Assembly (NCBI RefSeq): GCF_003386795.1
Contig: NZ_QTUC01000001.1
Location: 682,001 to 746,000, forward strand
Reading direction: 5' to 3'
DNA length: 64,000 nt
Source: Thermasporomyces composti
GTDB taxonomy: Bacteria > Actinomycetota > Actinomycetes > Propionibacteriales > Actinopolymorphaceae
Under the pieces are notes generated by a model. It saw nothing but the letters and a program-made list of their open reading frames with translations, made no database searches and was not told where the DNA came from. How positions within the stretch are numbered: position 1 is the stretch's first letter; the number at the start of each line of letters is the position of its first letter. Made by a program: the position numbers and the translations under genes. Shown piece by piece: positions 27,821 to 41,045 of the stretch.

Positions 27821-29452
27821 CTACTCCGTGAGGTCGATCGCCCGGACGTCCTCGGCGTCGATCTCGCGCGCGATCGCGTCGAGCGCGGTTTGCGGGATCG
27901 TCGAGTCGACGGTCATGGCGACCAGCGCCTTGCCGCCCTTACGGTCGCGGCTGACCTGCATGCCCGCGATGTTGACGCCGGCCTCGCCGAGGATACGGCC
28001 GATGACGCCGATGACACCGGGCCGGTCGACGTACTTCAGCACCGCCATGTGCTCGGTCAGCTCGATCTCGATGTCGAAGCCCTCCACCTCGACCAAGCGC
28101 TCGGCGTGCTTGGGGCCGACCAGCGTGCCGCCGACCGAGACTTGCCGACCGCTGGCGAGCGTGCCGCGAAGTGTCACCAAGTTGCGGTAGTCCGGGCTGT
28201 CAGGATTCCTGATCAGGCGTACCTCGACACCGCGCTCGGCCGCGAGCAAGGGTGCATTGACGTAGGAGACCTGCTCCTCGACGATCCCCGCGAACGCGCC
28301 CTTGAGCGCCGCCAGCTCGAGCACCTTCACGTCGCTACCGCTGATCTCACCCCGGACCTCGACGTCGAGCTGCACCGCTACCTCGCCGGCCAGGGCGGTG
28401 AAGATGCGCCCCAGCTTCTCCGCCAACGGGATCCCGGGTCGGACGTCCTCCGCGATGACTCCACCTTGAACGTTGACCGCGTCGGGCACCAGCTCGCCCG
28501 CCAAGGCCAGACGGACCGACCGCGCCACCGACACGCCCGCCTTCTCCTGGGCCTCCTTGGTGCTGGCCCCCAGGTGTGGGGTCACCACGACGTTGTCCAG
28601 CTCGAACAGCGAAGACTCCGTACAGGGCTCCTGCACGAACACATCGATGCCGGCGCCGGCGACCCGACTGTCCTTGAGCGCGACGTACAGCGCGTGCTCG
28701 TCGATGATCCCGCCCCGCGCGGCGTTGATGATCAAGACGCTCGGCTTGACCTTCGCCAGCTCCGCCTCACCGATGAGCCCGACGGTCTCGGGCGTCTTCG
28801 GCAGGTGCACGGTGATGACGTCGCTGGTCGTGAGCAGCTCCTCCAGCGGCACCAGCCGCACACCCATCTGGGCCGCACGTCCGGGCTGGACGTAGGGGTC
28901 GTAGGCGATGACCTTCATGCCGAACGCCGCGAGCCGCTGGGCGACCAGGACGCCGACGCGCCCCAAGCCCAGCACGCCGAGCGTCTTGTCGAACAGTTCG
29001 ACGCCGGTGAACCGGCTGCGTTGCCACTCCCCCGACCGAAGCGACGCGTCAGCCGCGGGGATGTGTCGCGCCACCGCCAGCAGCAGTCCGATGGTGTGCT
29101 CGGCCGCCGAGACGATGTTGGACTGCGGCGCGTTCACGACCATGACGCCGGCCTGCGTCGCAGCCCGGACGTCGACGTTGTCCAACCCCACACCCGCACG
29201 TGCGACGACCTTCAACCGTCGGGCGACGCCCAGCACCTCGGCGTCGATCTTGGTCGCGCTTCGGATGAGCACGGCGTCGACGTCGACGATGGCCGCCAGA
29301 AGCTCGGCGCGGTTCGCGCCGTCACAGAACCTGATCTCGAAGTCCGGGCCGAGCGCCTCCAGCGTCGCGTCGGACAGCTGCTCGGCGATCAGGACGACGG
29401 GCTTGCGTCTCTCGTCTGGGTCGAGGGCCTGCGAGGTGTACGTGGGGTCCAC
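27821..29452 (-). CDS. serA: D-3-phosphoglycerate dehydrogenase
   Basis: First enzyme of serine synthesis (543 residues). The N-terminal half is the catalytic and NAD-binding part (RAGVGLDNVD; nucleotide loop LGLGRVG; NAARGGIIDE; the catalytic His in TPHLGAST), followed by an allosteric substrate-binding domain (about 315-455) and a C-terminal ACT domain (about 470-543, MAVLKYVDRPGVIGVIGRIL) for serine inhibition, the long type I form of mycobacteria. GTG start at 29452; a TATCCT -10-like hexamer stands about 85 bases upstream. It lies downstream of the ilvBHC terminator. Confidence 0.97.
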   Translation of the reverse strand: MDPTYTSQALDPDERRKPVVLIAEQLSDATLEALGPDFEIRFCDGANRAELLAAIVDVDAVLIRSATKIDAEVLGVARRLKVVARAGVGLDNVDVRAATQAGVMVVNAPQSNIVSAAEHTIGLLLAVARHIPAADASLRSGEWQRSRFTGVELFDKTLGVLGLGRVGVLVAQRLAAFGMKVIAYDPYVQPGRAAQMGVRLVPLEELLTTSDVITVHLPKTPETVGLIGEAELAKVKPSVLIINAARGGIIDEHALYVALKDSRVAGAGIDVFVQEPCTESSLFELDNVVVTPHLGASTKEAQEKAGVSVARSVRLALAGELVPDAVNVQGGVIAEDVRPGIPLAEKLGRIFTALAGEVAVQLDVEVRGEISGSDVKVLELAALKGAFAGIVEEQVSYVNAPLLAAERGVEVRLIRNPDSPDYRNLVTLRGTLASGRQVSVGGTLVGPKHAERLVEVEGFDIEIELTEHMAVLKYVDRPGVIGVIGRILGEAGVNIAGMQVSRDRKGGKALVAMTVDSTIPQTALDAIAREIDAEDVRAIDLTE

Positions 29453-29594
29453 GTCGGTGCCTTCCAGTGAGGTGGAGGACGGACGCTCTCACGAGCACGA
29501 CCCTGGGCCCGCCATCCACCCCAGGATAACGAGCGGCGATGGCTCTCCGCAGGTTCTCGCCGGAAAGTGCCATCCGCCTGGCGAGACGTTCAAG

Positions 29595-29637
29595 CGAGGG
29601 CCTGTTCCCGAAGCGTCGGATCGGGAACAGGCCCTCG
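29595..29637 (-). terminator. Terminator of ilvBHC
   Basis: CGAGGGCCTGTTCCCG and CGGGAACAGGCCCTCG form a perfect 16-bp stem with an 11-base loop, beginning 12 bases after the ilvC stop. It is the strongest hairpin in this region. Confidence 0.85.
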
Positions 29638-29649
29638 GCGACTCCTCGG

Positions 29650-33265
<3,616 letters not shown>

Positions 33266-33307
33266 GGTTGGCCTTTCTCGCGGGCGGATCGTTTTTCGGT
33301 GGGAAGC

Positions 33308-33339
33308 AAAAACCCCTCGGCCCGAAGGGCAACGAGGGG
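33308..33339 (-). terminator. Rho-independent terminator in the ilvB leader (attenuator)
   Basis: On the minus strand CCCCTCG ... CGAGGGG with an inner GCCC/GGGC pairing, followed by TTTTTG (33308-33312), 43 bases before the ilvB start codon. With the leader peptide at 33371-33412 it forms a branched-chain amino acid attenuator. Confidence 0.85.
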
Positions 33340-33370
33340 ATGCGCGCTGGCTGGGAGCTGTGTGGATCGC

Positions 33371-33412
33371 TCAGCCGGCGCGCTCACGAAGTACGAGAAT
33401 CTGGTCACGCAC
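33371..33412 (-). CDS. ilvB leader peptide
   Basis: GTG CGT GAC CAG ATT CTC GTA CTT CGT GAG CGC GCC GGC TGA encodes M-R-D-Q-I-L-V-L-R-E-R-A-G. The Ile-Leu-Val-Leu run contains the three regulatory amino acids, with the rare codons ATT, GTA and CTT. It resembles the ilvB leader peptides known from Streptomyces and Corynebacterium. No ribosome site is present; the GTG is at or near the predicted transcript start. Scarcity of any charged branched-chain tRNA should stall translation here and favour read-through into ilvB. Confidence 0.8.
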   Translation of the reverse strand: MRDQILVLRERAG

Positions 33413-33418
33413 CCAAGC

Positions 33419-33448
33419 ACAGTCTCGAATCAAGGCCTACCTCGTCAA
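33419..33448 (-). promoter_or_regulatory. Promoter of ilvBHC
   Basis: TTGACG (33443-33448), an 18-base spacer and GACTGT (33419-33424) on the minus strand. The hexamer ends six bases before the leader peptide GTG, so the transcript should be leaderless for that peptide. Confidence 0.6.
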
Positions 33449-33526
33449 GCTTCCTCGTCGCGTGTCTCGAATTCTGGACGCACCGTCCACCTCATGATCG
33501 CGACAGGGATGGACGCCGCTGGCTCG

Positions 33527-33560
33527 GCGAGGGCGCACGACGACCGCGGTGCGCCCTCGC
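33527..33560 (-). terminator. Terminator of ilvD
   Basis: GCGAGGGCGCAC and GTGCGCCCTCGC form a perfect 12-bp stem with a 10-base loop, 15 bases after the ilvD stop codon. It separates ilvD from the ilvBHC promoter. Confidence 0.8.
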
Positions 33561-33575
33561 CCCTGGCGCGCTTGC

Positions 33576-35252
33576 TCAGCCGCACACCGCGCCATGCGCG
33601 GCGGATTTCACCAAGCGGGCGTACTTGCCGAGCACCCCGCGCGTGAAGGTCGGCGGGATCGGCTGCCACTCCTTGCGCCGGCGCTCCAGCTCGTCCTCGT
33701 CGACCAGCAGGTCGAGCGTGCGCGTGGTCAGGTCGAGGCGCACCCGGTCGCCGTTCTGAATGAGCGCGATCGGCCCGCCGTCGCTCGCCTCAGGTGCGAT
33801 GTGGCCCACGCACAAGCCGGTCGTGCCTCCGGAGAAACGGCCGTCGGTGAGGAGCAGGACGTCCTTGCCGAGGCCGGCGCCCTTGATGGCGCCGGTGATC
33901 GCGAGCATCTCCCGCATGCCCGGCCCGCCCTTGGGGCCCTCGTAGCGGATCACGACCACGTCGCCGGGCTGGATCGTGCCGTCCTCGAGGGCGTCCAACG
34001 CCGCGCGCTCCCGCTCGAAGACTCGAGCCGGCCCCTCGAACACCTCGGTCTCCACACCGGCGCTCTTGACGACGGCGCCCTCGGGAGCGAGCGACCCGCG
34101 CAGGATCGTCAAGCCGCCAGTGCGGTGGATGGGGTTGTTGAGGGCCCGGATGATCGTGCCATCCAGGTCCGGCGGCGCGACGTCGGCGAGGTTCTCCGCG
34201 ACCGTCTTGCCGGTCACGGTGAGGCAGTCACCGTGCAACAGACCCGCGTCGAGCAGCGCCCGCATGACGACCGGGATGCCGCCCACCCGGTCGACGTCGG
34301 TCATGACGAAACGGCCGAACGGCTTGAGATCAGCCAGATGCGGCACCTTGTCCCCGATCCGGTTGAAGTCGTCGAGGGTGAGGTCGACCTCGGCCTCACG
34401 GGCGATCGCGAGCAGGTGCAGAACCGCGTTGGTGGAGCCGCCGAGCGCCATGACGACGGCGATGGCGTTCTCGAACGCCTGCTTGGTGAGGATCTTCCGG
34501 GCCGTGATGCCGCGGCGCAGCATCTCCACGACCGCCTCGCCGGAGCGCCGGGCGATGGCGTCGCGCCGCCGATCGACGGCAGGTGGCGCCGCGGACCCTG
34601 GCAGCGCCATGCCGAGCGCCTCAGCCGCGCTGGCCATCGTGTTGGCCGTGTACATGCCGCCGCAGGCACCTTCGCCGGGACAGATCGCCCGCTCCACCTC
34701 GTCGACCTTCTCCCGCGGGATCAGGCCTCGCGCGCAGGCCCCGACCGCTTCGAAAGCGTCGATGATCGTGACGTCGCGACCGTCGAGCTTGCCCGGCAGG
34801 ATCGAACCGGCGTAGACGAAGACAGAGGCCAAGTCCAGGCGGGCCGCGGCCATGAGCATGCCAGGCAGGCTCTTGTCGCAGCCAGCCAGCAAGACGGTCC
34901 CATCCAGGCGCTCGGCCTCGACGACGGTCTCCACCGAGTCGGCGATGATCTCTCGCGACACCAACGAGAAATGCATGCCGACGTGACCCATCGAGATACC
35001 GTCGGAGACCGAGATCGTCCCGAACTCCAACGGGTAACCGCCGGCGGCGTGCACACCGTCCTTGGCGGCCTTGGCCAGCCGATCGAGGGAGAGGTTGCAC
35101 GGCGTGATCTCGTTCCAGGAGGAGGCGACGCCGATCTGGGGCTTCTCCCAGTCCTCGTCGCTCATCCCGACCGCGCGCAGCATTCCCCGCGCCGCGGCAC
35201 GCTCGAGCCCGTGGGTGACCTCCCGACTGCGCGGTTTGATGTCGTACGTCAT
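33576..35252 (-). CDS. ilvD: Dihydroxy-acid dehydratase
   Basis: Iron-sulfur dehydratase (558 residues) giving the 2-oxo acids of valine and isoleucine. Cluster ligands are Cys52 (NEITPCN), the Cys in [12 protein letters not shown] and the Cys in [23 protein letters not shown] is the C-terminal signature. The ATG at 35252 has GAGGAG nine bases upstream. The frame stays open for 360 codons before it, but that part is a shadow of the membrane glycosyltransferase gene. No leader peptide or attenuator is seen in front of this gene. Confidence 0.97.
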   Translation of the reverse strand: MTYDIKPRSREVTHGLERAAARGMLRAVGMSDEDWEKPQIGVASSWNEITPCNLSLDRLAKAAKDGVHAAGGYPLEFGTISVSDGISMGHVGMHFSLVSREIIADSVETVVEAERLDGTVLLAGCDKSLPGMLMAAARLDLASVFVYAGSILPGKLDGRDVTIIDAFEAVGACARGLIPREKVDEVERAICPGEGACGGMYTANTMASAAEALGMALPGSAAPPAVDRRRDAIARRSGEAVVEMLRRGITARKILTKQAFENAIAVVMALGGSTNAVLHLLAIAREAEVDLTLDDFNRIGDKVPHLADLKPFGRFVMTDVDRVGGIPVVMRALLDAGLLHGDCLTVTGKTVAENLADVAPPDLDGTIIRALNNPIHRTGGLTILRGSLAPEGAVVKSAGVETEVFEGPARVFERERAALDALEDGTIQPGDVVVIRYEGPKGGPGMREMLAITGAIKGAGLGKDVLLLTDGRFSGGTTGLCVGHIAPEASDGGPIALIQNGDRVRLDLTTRTLDLLVDEDELERRRKEWQPIPPTFTRGVLGKYARLVKSAAHGAVCG

Positions 35253-35350
35253 CGTGCTTGGCTCCTCGTCGGCCACGAAGGGCGCCGGTGGCGTCCTGAA
35301 GACGTGGTGGCGGATACCGGCTGCGGTGGCAGGTCGCGCTCGCCGCAGGA

Positions 35351-36616
35351 TCACTGTACGGCGGGCGTCTCGAGTCTCGGTCGCGTGGTCCGCGATGTGG
35401 AGCGGCGTGGCGTCGTCACCGCGGCGGCGACGACGAGCGCGACGCCCAGCATCGGGGTGACGGCGGCGACCAGCTTGTCCCCGAACGCGTACGTCAGCTC
35501 CACCCCTTGACCCCACGGCATCTGCTTGAAGACCGCCGCACTCACCCACAAGACGAACGCCGTCGCCAGACCCCGAACGAGCGGGGGAAGGACACGGTTT
35601 CGGATCGCGAAGGCGAGCGGCACCACCCAGACGAAGTGGTGGGTCCACGACAGGGGCGAGGCGAGCAGCGTGGCCACACCGCACAGCGACACGGCGAAGA
35701 GAACATGCCCTCGGCGATGCCAGAGCGCGGCCGCCCACGCGCCGACCAACGCGACGCAGGCGCTGAGGATCAGACCGAGCCGATGAGCGCTTCCGGTCTC
35801 GCCGAGAAACCGCAGCACAGCCGAGAGGATCGACTGGTTGAACAGGAACGACGTGTAGCCGGTGCGGGTGTCGCCGCTCAGCAGGATCTGCCAGAAGGCG
35901 ATCGACTCCCGAGGCAGGGCCACCAGGCCGAGCAGCGTCGCCGCCCCCGCCGACAGCACCACCCACCGGGCGGTCCGCCACTGACGCGCCACCAGCAGGT
36001 AGACGGCGAAGAGAGCGGGGGTCAGCTTGATCGCCGCCGCGATCCCGGTGAGCACCCCCGCCGGCAGCAGGCGTCGCCCCACGAGGAGACCACTCAGGCG
36101 AGGACCGGGCACGAGGTCGAGGACGACCATCGCCATCAAGAAGACATTGACCTGCCCGAAGCCGATCGTCTCCCGAACCGGTTCGACGAAGAACACGCAC
36201 CCTGTCGTCACCAAGCTGAGCGGCCATCCGGTCAGGCCGAGCCGGTACAGCACGGCGAACAGGACGATCGCCGTGGCCGCGAGCCACAGCGCCTTCAACG
36301 CCACGAGCGGGATCACGACGAGCGGCACGCACAACAGCGCCGCGAACGGCGGGTAGATGAACGCCAGGCCGTCCCGTGGCGTGCGGGCGGTGAGGATGTC
36401 ACCGCCCTCCAGCAGGACCTGCCCCGTGTAGCGGTAGACCTCAAGGTCGACGACGCGCGGGTCCCATGGCCAGAAACCCTCGAACCGAACCGAGAACGGC
36501 GCCACGACGAGTGCCGCCAGCACGGGCGGAGCGGCGAGCGCGGCCACGCGCAGGAATGGAGTTCGCACCCTGAATCCCTGAACCTTCGAGCGGATGGCTG
36601 CCACCGACACGCTCAC
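35351..36616 (-). CDS. GT87-type polyprenol-phosphate-mannose-dependent glycosyltransferase (membrane)
   Basis: A 421-residue integral membrane protein with about ten hydrophobic segments, of the DUF2029/GT87 group, which transfer mannose from polyprenyl-phosphomannose in mycobacterial and related cell-envelope glycolipids. [18 protein letters not shown] near the N-terminus, with its acidic pair, and [11 protein letters not shown] are typical; [12 protein letters not shown] and [12 protein letters not shown] are later family motifs. GTG start with GGAG upstream. It follows the hydroxyacid dehydrogenase gene by 12 bases. The acceptor is unknown. Confidence 0.85.
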   Translation of the reverse strand: MSVSVAAIRSKVQGFRVRTPFLRVAALAAPPVLAALVVAPFSVRFEGFWPWDPRVVDLEVYRYTGQVLLEGGDILTARTPRDGLAFIYPPFAALLCVPLVVIPLVALKALWLAATAIVLFAVLYRLGLTGWPLSLVTTGCVFFVEPVRETIGFGQVNVFLMAMVVLDLVPGPRLSGLLVGRRLLPAGVLTGIAAAIKLTPALFAVYLLVARQWRTARWVVLSAGAATLLGLVALPRESIAFWQILLSGDTRTGYTSFLFNQSILSAVLRFLGETGSAHRLGLILSACVALVGAWAAALWHRRGHVLFAVSLCGVATLLASPLSWTHHFVWVVPLAFAIRNRVLPPLVRGLATAFVLWVSAAVFKQMPWGQGVELTYAFGDKLVAAVTPMLGVALVVAAAVTTPRRSTSRTTRPRLETPAVQ

Positions 36617-36628
36617 GGACGGGCTCCG

Positions 36629-37570
36629 TCAGTAGGCACCGGTCACCACGTTCGCTAACGGCTCGCCGGCGACGTATCGACGCAGCTGCGCGCTCACCAG
36701 ACGACGGCCGCGCGGCAGGAACGCGGAGGTGTTGCCACCGACGTGCGGGCTGATGAGCACCCCCGGCGCGGACCACAGCGGGTGGCCCTTCGGCAGCGGC
36801 TCGGGGTCGGTGACGTCAAGGGCGGCCCGCAAGCGCCCGCTGACGAGTTCCGCGACGAGCGCCTCGGTGTCGACCACCTGACCGCGGGCGACGTTGACCA
36901 AGAGCGCCCCGTCCTTCATCCGGGCGAGGAACTTCGCGTCGACCAGACCTCGGGTCTCGTCGGTCAGCGGAACCAGGAGGACCACGACGTCCGCCTGCGG
37001 GAGCAGCTCGGGCAGCTGGTCGATCCCGGCCACCCCCTCCCGGGCGCTCCGCGCCACGCACGTCACCTCGCACTCGAACGGCGCGAGCCGTCGGCGCAGC
37101 GCCTGCGCGATCGAGCCGGCGCCGAGGATCAGCACCTGCTTGTCGGCCAGCGCCTCGCGTCGGCCCGCCACCCACTCGCCGGCGTCCTGCGCACGCACGA
37201 AGTCGGGGATACCACGGAGGCTGGCGAGGATGAGCCCCACGGCGAGCTCCGCCGTGCTCGCATCATGAACCCCGCGCGCGTTACACAGAGTGACACCGTC
37301 GCGCAGGTACGGCGTGACGTGCTCGACGCCGGCCGTCAACGTCTGGACGACCTTCAGCGCCGGCATCGACCTGATCAGCTCGACGGTGTGGCGGGGACCC
37401 AGGTACGGCGTCACGTAGAACTCCACCTCGCCGAGAGAGGCGGGCGGGTCGCCGGTTCCGTCGTAGACATCGATCGCCAGACCGTCGGGCAGCCCGTCGT
37501 ACACCTCGGGTGGCTCGGGCAGCCAGACCCGCACCGGCCGACTCGTGCCGCGTTCGGATGTGTGGCTCAT
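36629..37570 (-). CDS. D-isomer-specific 2-hydroxyacid dehydrogenase
   Basis: A 313-residue NAD(P)-dependent dehydrogenase. LILGAGSIAQALRRRLAPF holds the nucleotide-binding GxGxxA loop, LLVNVARGQVVDTEAL the catalytic Arg region, DVTDPEPLPKGHPLW the Glu, and SPHVGGNT the catalytic His. It is short and lacks the regulatory domains of SerA; the closest general types are glyoxylate or phosphoglycerate dehydrogenase-like proteins, and the substrate is not determined. Start at 37570 chosen at the MSHTSERG ATG. Probably cotranscribed with the GT87 gene. Confidence 0.88.
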   Translation of the reverse strand: MSHTSERGTSRPVRVWLPEPPEVYDGLPDGLAIDVYDGTGDPPASLGEVEFYVTPYLGPRHTVELIRSMPALKVVQTLTAGVEHVTPYLRDGVTLCNARGVHDASTAELAVGLILASLRGIPDFVRAQDAGEWVAGRREALADKQVLILGAGSIAQALRRRLAPFECEVTCVARSAREGVAGIDQLPELLPQADVVVLLVPLTDETRGLVDAKFLARMKDGALLVNVARGQVVDTEALVAELVSGRLRAALDVTDPEPLPKGHPLWSAPGVLISPHVGGNTSAFLPRGRRLVSAQLRRYVAGEPLANVVTGAY

Positions 37571-37816
37571 CGCTACGTGTCCTCGATTGTCCTGTCGTCC
37601 ACCGAACCTCGATGCGGATCGCACCTCGGCGCGGGCATCGCTCGTCGCCACCGGCGACGTGGTGGCCCGGTCCACGAGCGCCCGACGTGCCGCCGGGCAC
37701 AAGCCCCTAGCCTGACACGTGGGAATCCCGAAGCCGCAGGCGTCCCGTGGCCACAATGTGTCAGCCTCGACGGTGAGGGTAGGTCCCAGACCGAGCAGAT
37801 CGTGAGGAGCCGCCCA

Positions 37817-39034
37817 GTGCGCCGCACCATCGTCCTCGCCGTCGCCGCCATCACCCTCGGGGTCACCGCCGGATGCGCGAACCCCTCGACGCCCGCCGCC
37901 TCGCCGCCTCCGCCCTCACCTCCGCCGCCCACGGCGAGGACGCCGGCCACCGCACGACCGATCAGCACCCCCACGCCCGTGAAGCCGGCCCGTCCCACAG
38001 TGGACGGCACGATCGTCGACGACCTCACCACCCCGTGGGGACTGGCGTTCCTGCCCACCGGTGAGGCCCTCGTGGCGGAGCGGGACACCGGCAGGATCAA
38101 GCTCATCGAGAAGTCAGGCGACACGACCACGGTCGGCCGGGTGAGGGGTGTGCGAGCCGTCGCCGAGAGCGGCCTGCTCGGCCTCGCCGTGGCCCCCACC
38201 ACGGGCAACCGAGATCCGCTGGTCTTCGCCTACGTGACCACCGCGACCGACAACCGCGTCATCGCGATGCCGTACGACCGCGCCAAGCAGGAGCTCGGCA
38301 AACCACGCGTCATCCTGAGCGGCATCCCGTCCGGCGCGATCCACAACGGCGGCCGTATGACGTTCGGCCCCGACGGCTACCTCTACATCGGCACCGGAGA
38401 CGCCTCTCACGGCGACCTCGCGCAAGACCTGGACTCCCTCGGCGGCAAGATCCTGCGGATCACCCCCGACGGCAAACCCGCACCAGGCAACCCGTTCCCC
38501 AACTCACCGGTCTGGAGCTACGGACACCGCAACGTCCAGGGCTTGGCGTTCGACGACGACGGACGCCTGTGGGCCACCGAGTTCGGACAGGACACCTGGG
38601 ACGAGCTCAACCTCATCCAGAAGGGTGGCAACTACGGCTGGCCCGAGGTGGAGGGCATCGCCACGAAGCCCTCGCCGACGACGTCACCGAGATCAACCGC
38701 CACGCCGACACCGTCCCCCACGGCCGGCGAGAGCGACTTCATCGACCCTGTGGCGCAATGGCGGCCCGACGACGCGTCACCGTCCGGCCTCGCCTACGCC
38801 GCGGGTTCCCTGTGGATGGCCTGCCTGCGCGGCGAGCGGCTCTGGCGGATCCAGGTCGACGGCCCTCGGGTGGTCGGGAAGCCCCAGATGTTCTTCCGGA
38901 CGAGCTACGGCCGTCTGCGCACCGTCGCCCTGGCGCCGGACAACACGCTCTGGCTCACCACCAGCAACACCGACGGCCGCGGCCGTCCAGCCGAGGACGA
39001 CGACCGCATCCTGCGGCTACGGCTCACCCGGTGA
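37817..39034 (+). CDS. PQQ-dependent sugar dehydrogenase family lipoprotein
   Basis: A 405-residue secreted lipoprotein: signal peptide with lipobox VTAGC (Cys about residue 20), a Pro/Thr-rich linker (about 25-60), then a six-bladed beta-propeller of the soluble glucose dehydrogenase/GSDH family (LTTPWGLAFLPTGEALVAER, the His in IHNGGRMTFGPDGYLYIGTGD, SYGHRNVQGLAFD, EFGQDTWDELNLI, GGNYGWPEVEG). A second Pro/Thr/Ser insert follows near residue 290. Such proteins oxidise sugars with PQQ, or serve as calcium-binding propellers; no PQQ genes are in the window. GTG start with GAGGAG eight bases upstream. Confidence 0.9.
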   Translation: MRRTIVLAVAAITLGVTAGCANPSTPAASPPPPSPPPPTARTPATARPISTPTPVKPARPTVDGTIVDDLTTPWGLAFLPTGEALVAERDTGRIKLIEKSGDTTTVGRVRGVRAVAESGLLGLAVAPTTGNRDPLVFAYVTTATDNRVIAMPYDRAKQELGKPRVILSGIPSGAIHNGGRMTFGPDGYLYIGTGDASHGDLAQDLDSLGGKILRITPDGKPAPGNPFPNSPVWSYGHRNVQGLAFDDDGRLWATEFGQDTWDELNLIQKGGNYGWPEVEGIATKPSPTTSPRSTATPTPSPTAGESDFIDPVAQWRPDDASPSGLAYAAGSLWMACLRGERLWRIQVDGPRVVGKPQMFFRTSYGRLRTVALAPDNTLWLTTSNTDGRGRPAEDDDRILRLRLTR

Positions 39035-39222
39035 GCGACGTCGGGCAGCCCTGGACACCGGCGCTCGACCTCGACGCGGCCGAGTCTCGGCGTGGTGAAA
39101 ACTGGACATCGGAGGCAAAACACCCATACTGGCAGCGTCCGACGTGGCGTCTGTGGGCCGATGACCGCCCGTCCGGACCCCCGCGCGGGACACCGCGGCG
39201 GGGTCACCCACGGGAGGACATC

Positions 39223-39300
39223 ATGCGTTGGAAAGCTCTCACCTTCGTGGTGTTCGCCCTGCTCGGTGTGATCTGGGCGGCGGCGGTCACCTGGCGGTGA
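39223..39300 (+). CDS. 25-residue single-span membrane microprotein
   Basis: A tiny ORF with a strong ribosome site (GGGAGGACATC before the ATG): MRWKAL, then a hydrophobic helix (about residues 6-22, TFVVFALLGVIWAAAV) and a positively charged last residue. Both the ribosome site and the single membrane span argue that it is translated. A possible promoter with a CATACT -10 hexamer lies about 100 bases upstream. It sits alone, convergent with gatB. No family recognised. Confidence 0.5.
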   Translation: MRWKALTFVVFALLGVIWAAAVTWR

Positions 39301-39399
39301 CGCGCGAGCGACGTGCATCCGCGTCGGGCACGTGGAGCCGGGACGGTGACGTGGTCCCCGCTCCGCTCACCCGGGTCGGCTGAGCTCACTGGCGTCCGC

Positions 39400-39419
39400 G
39401 GAGCGCACACCGGCGCTCC
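39400..39419 (-). terminator. Terminator of gatCAB
   Basis: GGAGCGC, loop ACACCG, GCGCTCC form a 7-bp stem, 11 bases after the gatB stop codon. Confidence 0.55.
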
Positions 39420-39430
39420 CACCGGCCAGG

Positions 39431-40933
39431 TCAGCTCACACCGAGCCGCTCGAGGATGAGCTGACGCACCCGGGCGGCGTCCGCCTGCCCCCGCATCTGC
39501 TTCATGACCGCACCGATCAGCGGTCCGGCCGCGGCGACCTTGCCACCACGCACCTTCTCGGCGATCTCCGGGTTGGCCGCGATGGCCTGGTCGACCGCCG
39601 CCCCGAGCGCGGCGTCGTCACTGACCACCGCCAGCCCACGGGCCGCCACGACCTCCTCCGGCGAGCCCTCACCGGCGAGCACGCCGTCGAAGACCTCGCG
39701 GGCTAGCTTGTCGTTGATCTTCCCGGCATCCACGAGCCGCTGGACCTCTGCCACCTGGGCCGGGGTGATCGGCAGCTCGTCGAGCTCGACGCCCGACTCC
39801 CGAGCCCGCCGGGCCAGCTCCCCCAGCCACCACTTACGGGCGGCCGCCGGCGTCGCACCGGCCTCGACCGTGGCCTCGACGAGGTGAAGCGCGCCGGCGC
39901 CGAGGATGTCGCGGAACTCCAGCTCGGTGAAGCCCCACGCCTCGAACAGCCGCTTGCGGCGCGCGCTCGGCGGCTCCGGCAACGTCGCCCGCAGCTTCTC
40001 GACCCACTCCGGATCCGGCGCCAACGGCACCAGGTCAGGCTCGGGGAAGTAGCGGTAGTCCTCCGCCTGCTCCTTGGAGCGACCAGGGGTCGTGATGCCG
40101 GTGTCCTCGTGCCAGTGCCGGGTCTCCTGCGTGATCCGCTCGCCCCTGGCGAGCAGCGCGGCCTGCCGGCAGATCTCGTAGCGCACCGCCCGCTCGACCG
40201 ATCGGAGGGAGTTGACGTTCTTGGTCTCGGTCCGGGTCCCGAAGGCCGTCTCACCCCGTGGCCGCAGCGAGACGTTGGCGTCGCAGCGGAGCTCGCCCCG
40301 CTCCATGCGAACCTCCGACACGCCCAGGTCCCGCATGAGCTCCCGCAGCGTGGCGACGTAGGCGCGGGCGACCTGAGGGGCGAGAGCTCCGGCTCCCTCG
40401 ATCGGCTTGGTGACGATCTCGATCAGCGGGATGCCGGCGCGGTTGTAGTCGACGAGGGAGTACTCCGCCCCGTGGATGCGACCGGACCCACCGACGTGGA
40501 GCGACTTGCCGGTGTCCTCCTCCATGTGGGCGCGCTCGATGCCGATCCGGAACGTCCGGCCCTCGACCTCCACCTCGATCTCGCCGTTGACCGCGATCGG
40601 CTCGTCGTACTGGCTGATCTGGAAGTTCTTCGGCATGTCCGGATAGAAGTAGTTCTTCCGGGCGAACCGACACCACGAGGCGATCTCGCAGTTCAGTGCC
40701 AGGCCGATCCGGATCGCGTACTCCACCGCCGCGGCGTTGAGGACCGGCAGTGAGCCCGGCAGACCGAGACACGTGGGGCACACCTGGGTGTTGGGAGGCG
40801 CGCCGAAGCCCGTCGGGCAGCCACAGAACATCTTCGTGGCCGTGCCCAGCTCCACGTGCACCTCGAGACCCATCACGGGGTCGAAGCGCTCGAGCGCCTC
40901 GTCGTACGACATCAGCTCGGTCGTGACGGTCAT
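39431..40933 (-). CDS. gatB: Glutamyl/aspartyl-tRNA amidotransferase, subunit B
   Basis: The kinase and tRNA-binding subunit (500 residues) of GatCAB, which activates Glu-tRNA-Gln or Asp-tRNA-Asn. [20 protein letters not shown] and [14 protein letters not shown] carry zinc cysteines; [22 protein letters not shown] and EDTGKSLH are family signatures; the C-terminal YqeY/tail domain for tRNA is present (residues about 350-500). It is the last gene of gatCAB, 112 bases after gatA. Confidence 0.97.
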   Translation of the reverse strand: MTVTTELMSYDEALERFDPVMGLEVHVELGTATKMFCGCPTGFGAPPNTQVCPTCLGLPGSLPVLNAAAVEYAIRIGLALNCEIASWCRFARKNYFYPDMPKNFQISQYDEPIAVNGEIEVEVEGRTFRIGIERAHMEEDTGKSLHVGGSGRIHGAEYSLVDYNRAGIPLIEIVTKPIEGAGALAPQVARAYVATLRELMRDLGVSEVRMERGELRCDANVSLRPRGETAFGTRTETKNVNSLRSVERAVRYEICRQAALLARGERITQETRHWHEDTGITTPGRSKEQAEDYRYFPEPDLVPLAPDPEWVEKLRATLPEPPSARRKRLFEAWGFTELEFRDILGAGALHLVEATVEAGATPAAARKWWLGELARRARESGVELDELPITPAQVAEVQRLVDAGKINDKLAREVFDGVLAGEGSPEEVVAARGLAVVSDDAALGAAVDQAIAANPEIAEKVRGGKVAAAGPLIGAVMKQMRGQADAARVRQLILERLGVS

Positions 40934-41045
40934 GAATCAACACCCTCGGCTACTGCGTCGGCGGTGGAGCGTCGCAAGGTCAGCCTAGTGGCGACCGATC
41001 GACAGTCGGTGCGTGCTGCGTGCGGTGAGACATCGGCGTCCGGGC

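Noticed and set aside
27890-29470. 526-codon rightward frame opposite serA
   Set aside because: Exact mirror of serA with no recognisable protein features.
35253-36332. N-terminal extension of ilvD by 360 codons
   Set aside because: The extension is a shadow of the GT87 gene; dihydroxy-acid dehydratase homology begins at 35252, with a ribosome site.
36743-37816. N-terminal extension of the PQQ-type dehydrogenase
   Set aside because: The true protein starts with a signal peptide and lipobox at 37817, preceded by GAGGAG; the upstream part is antisense to the hydroxyacid dehydrogenase.
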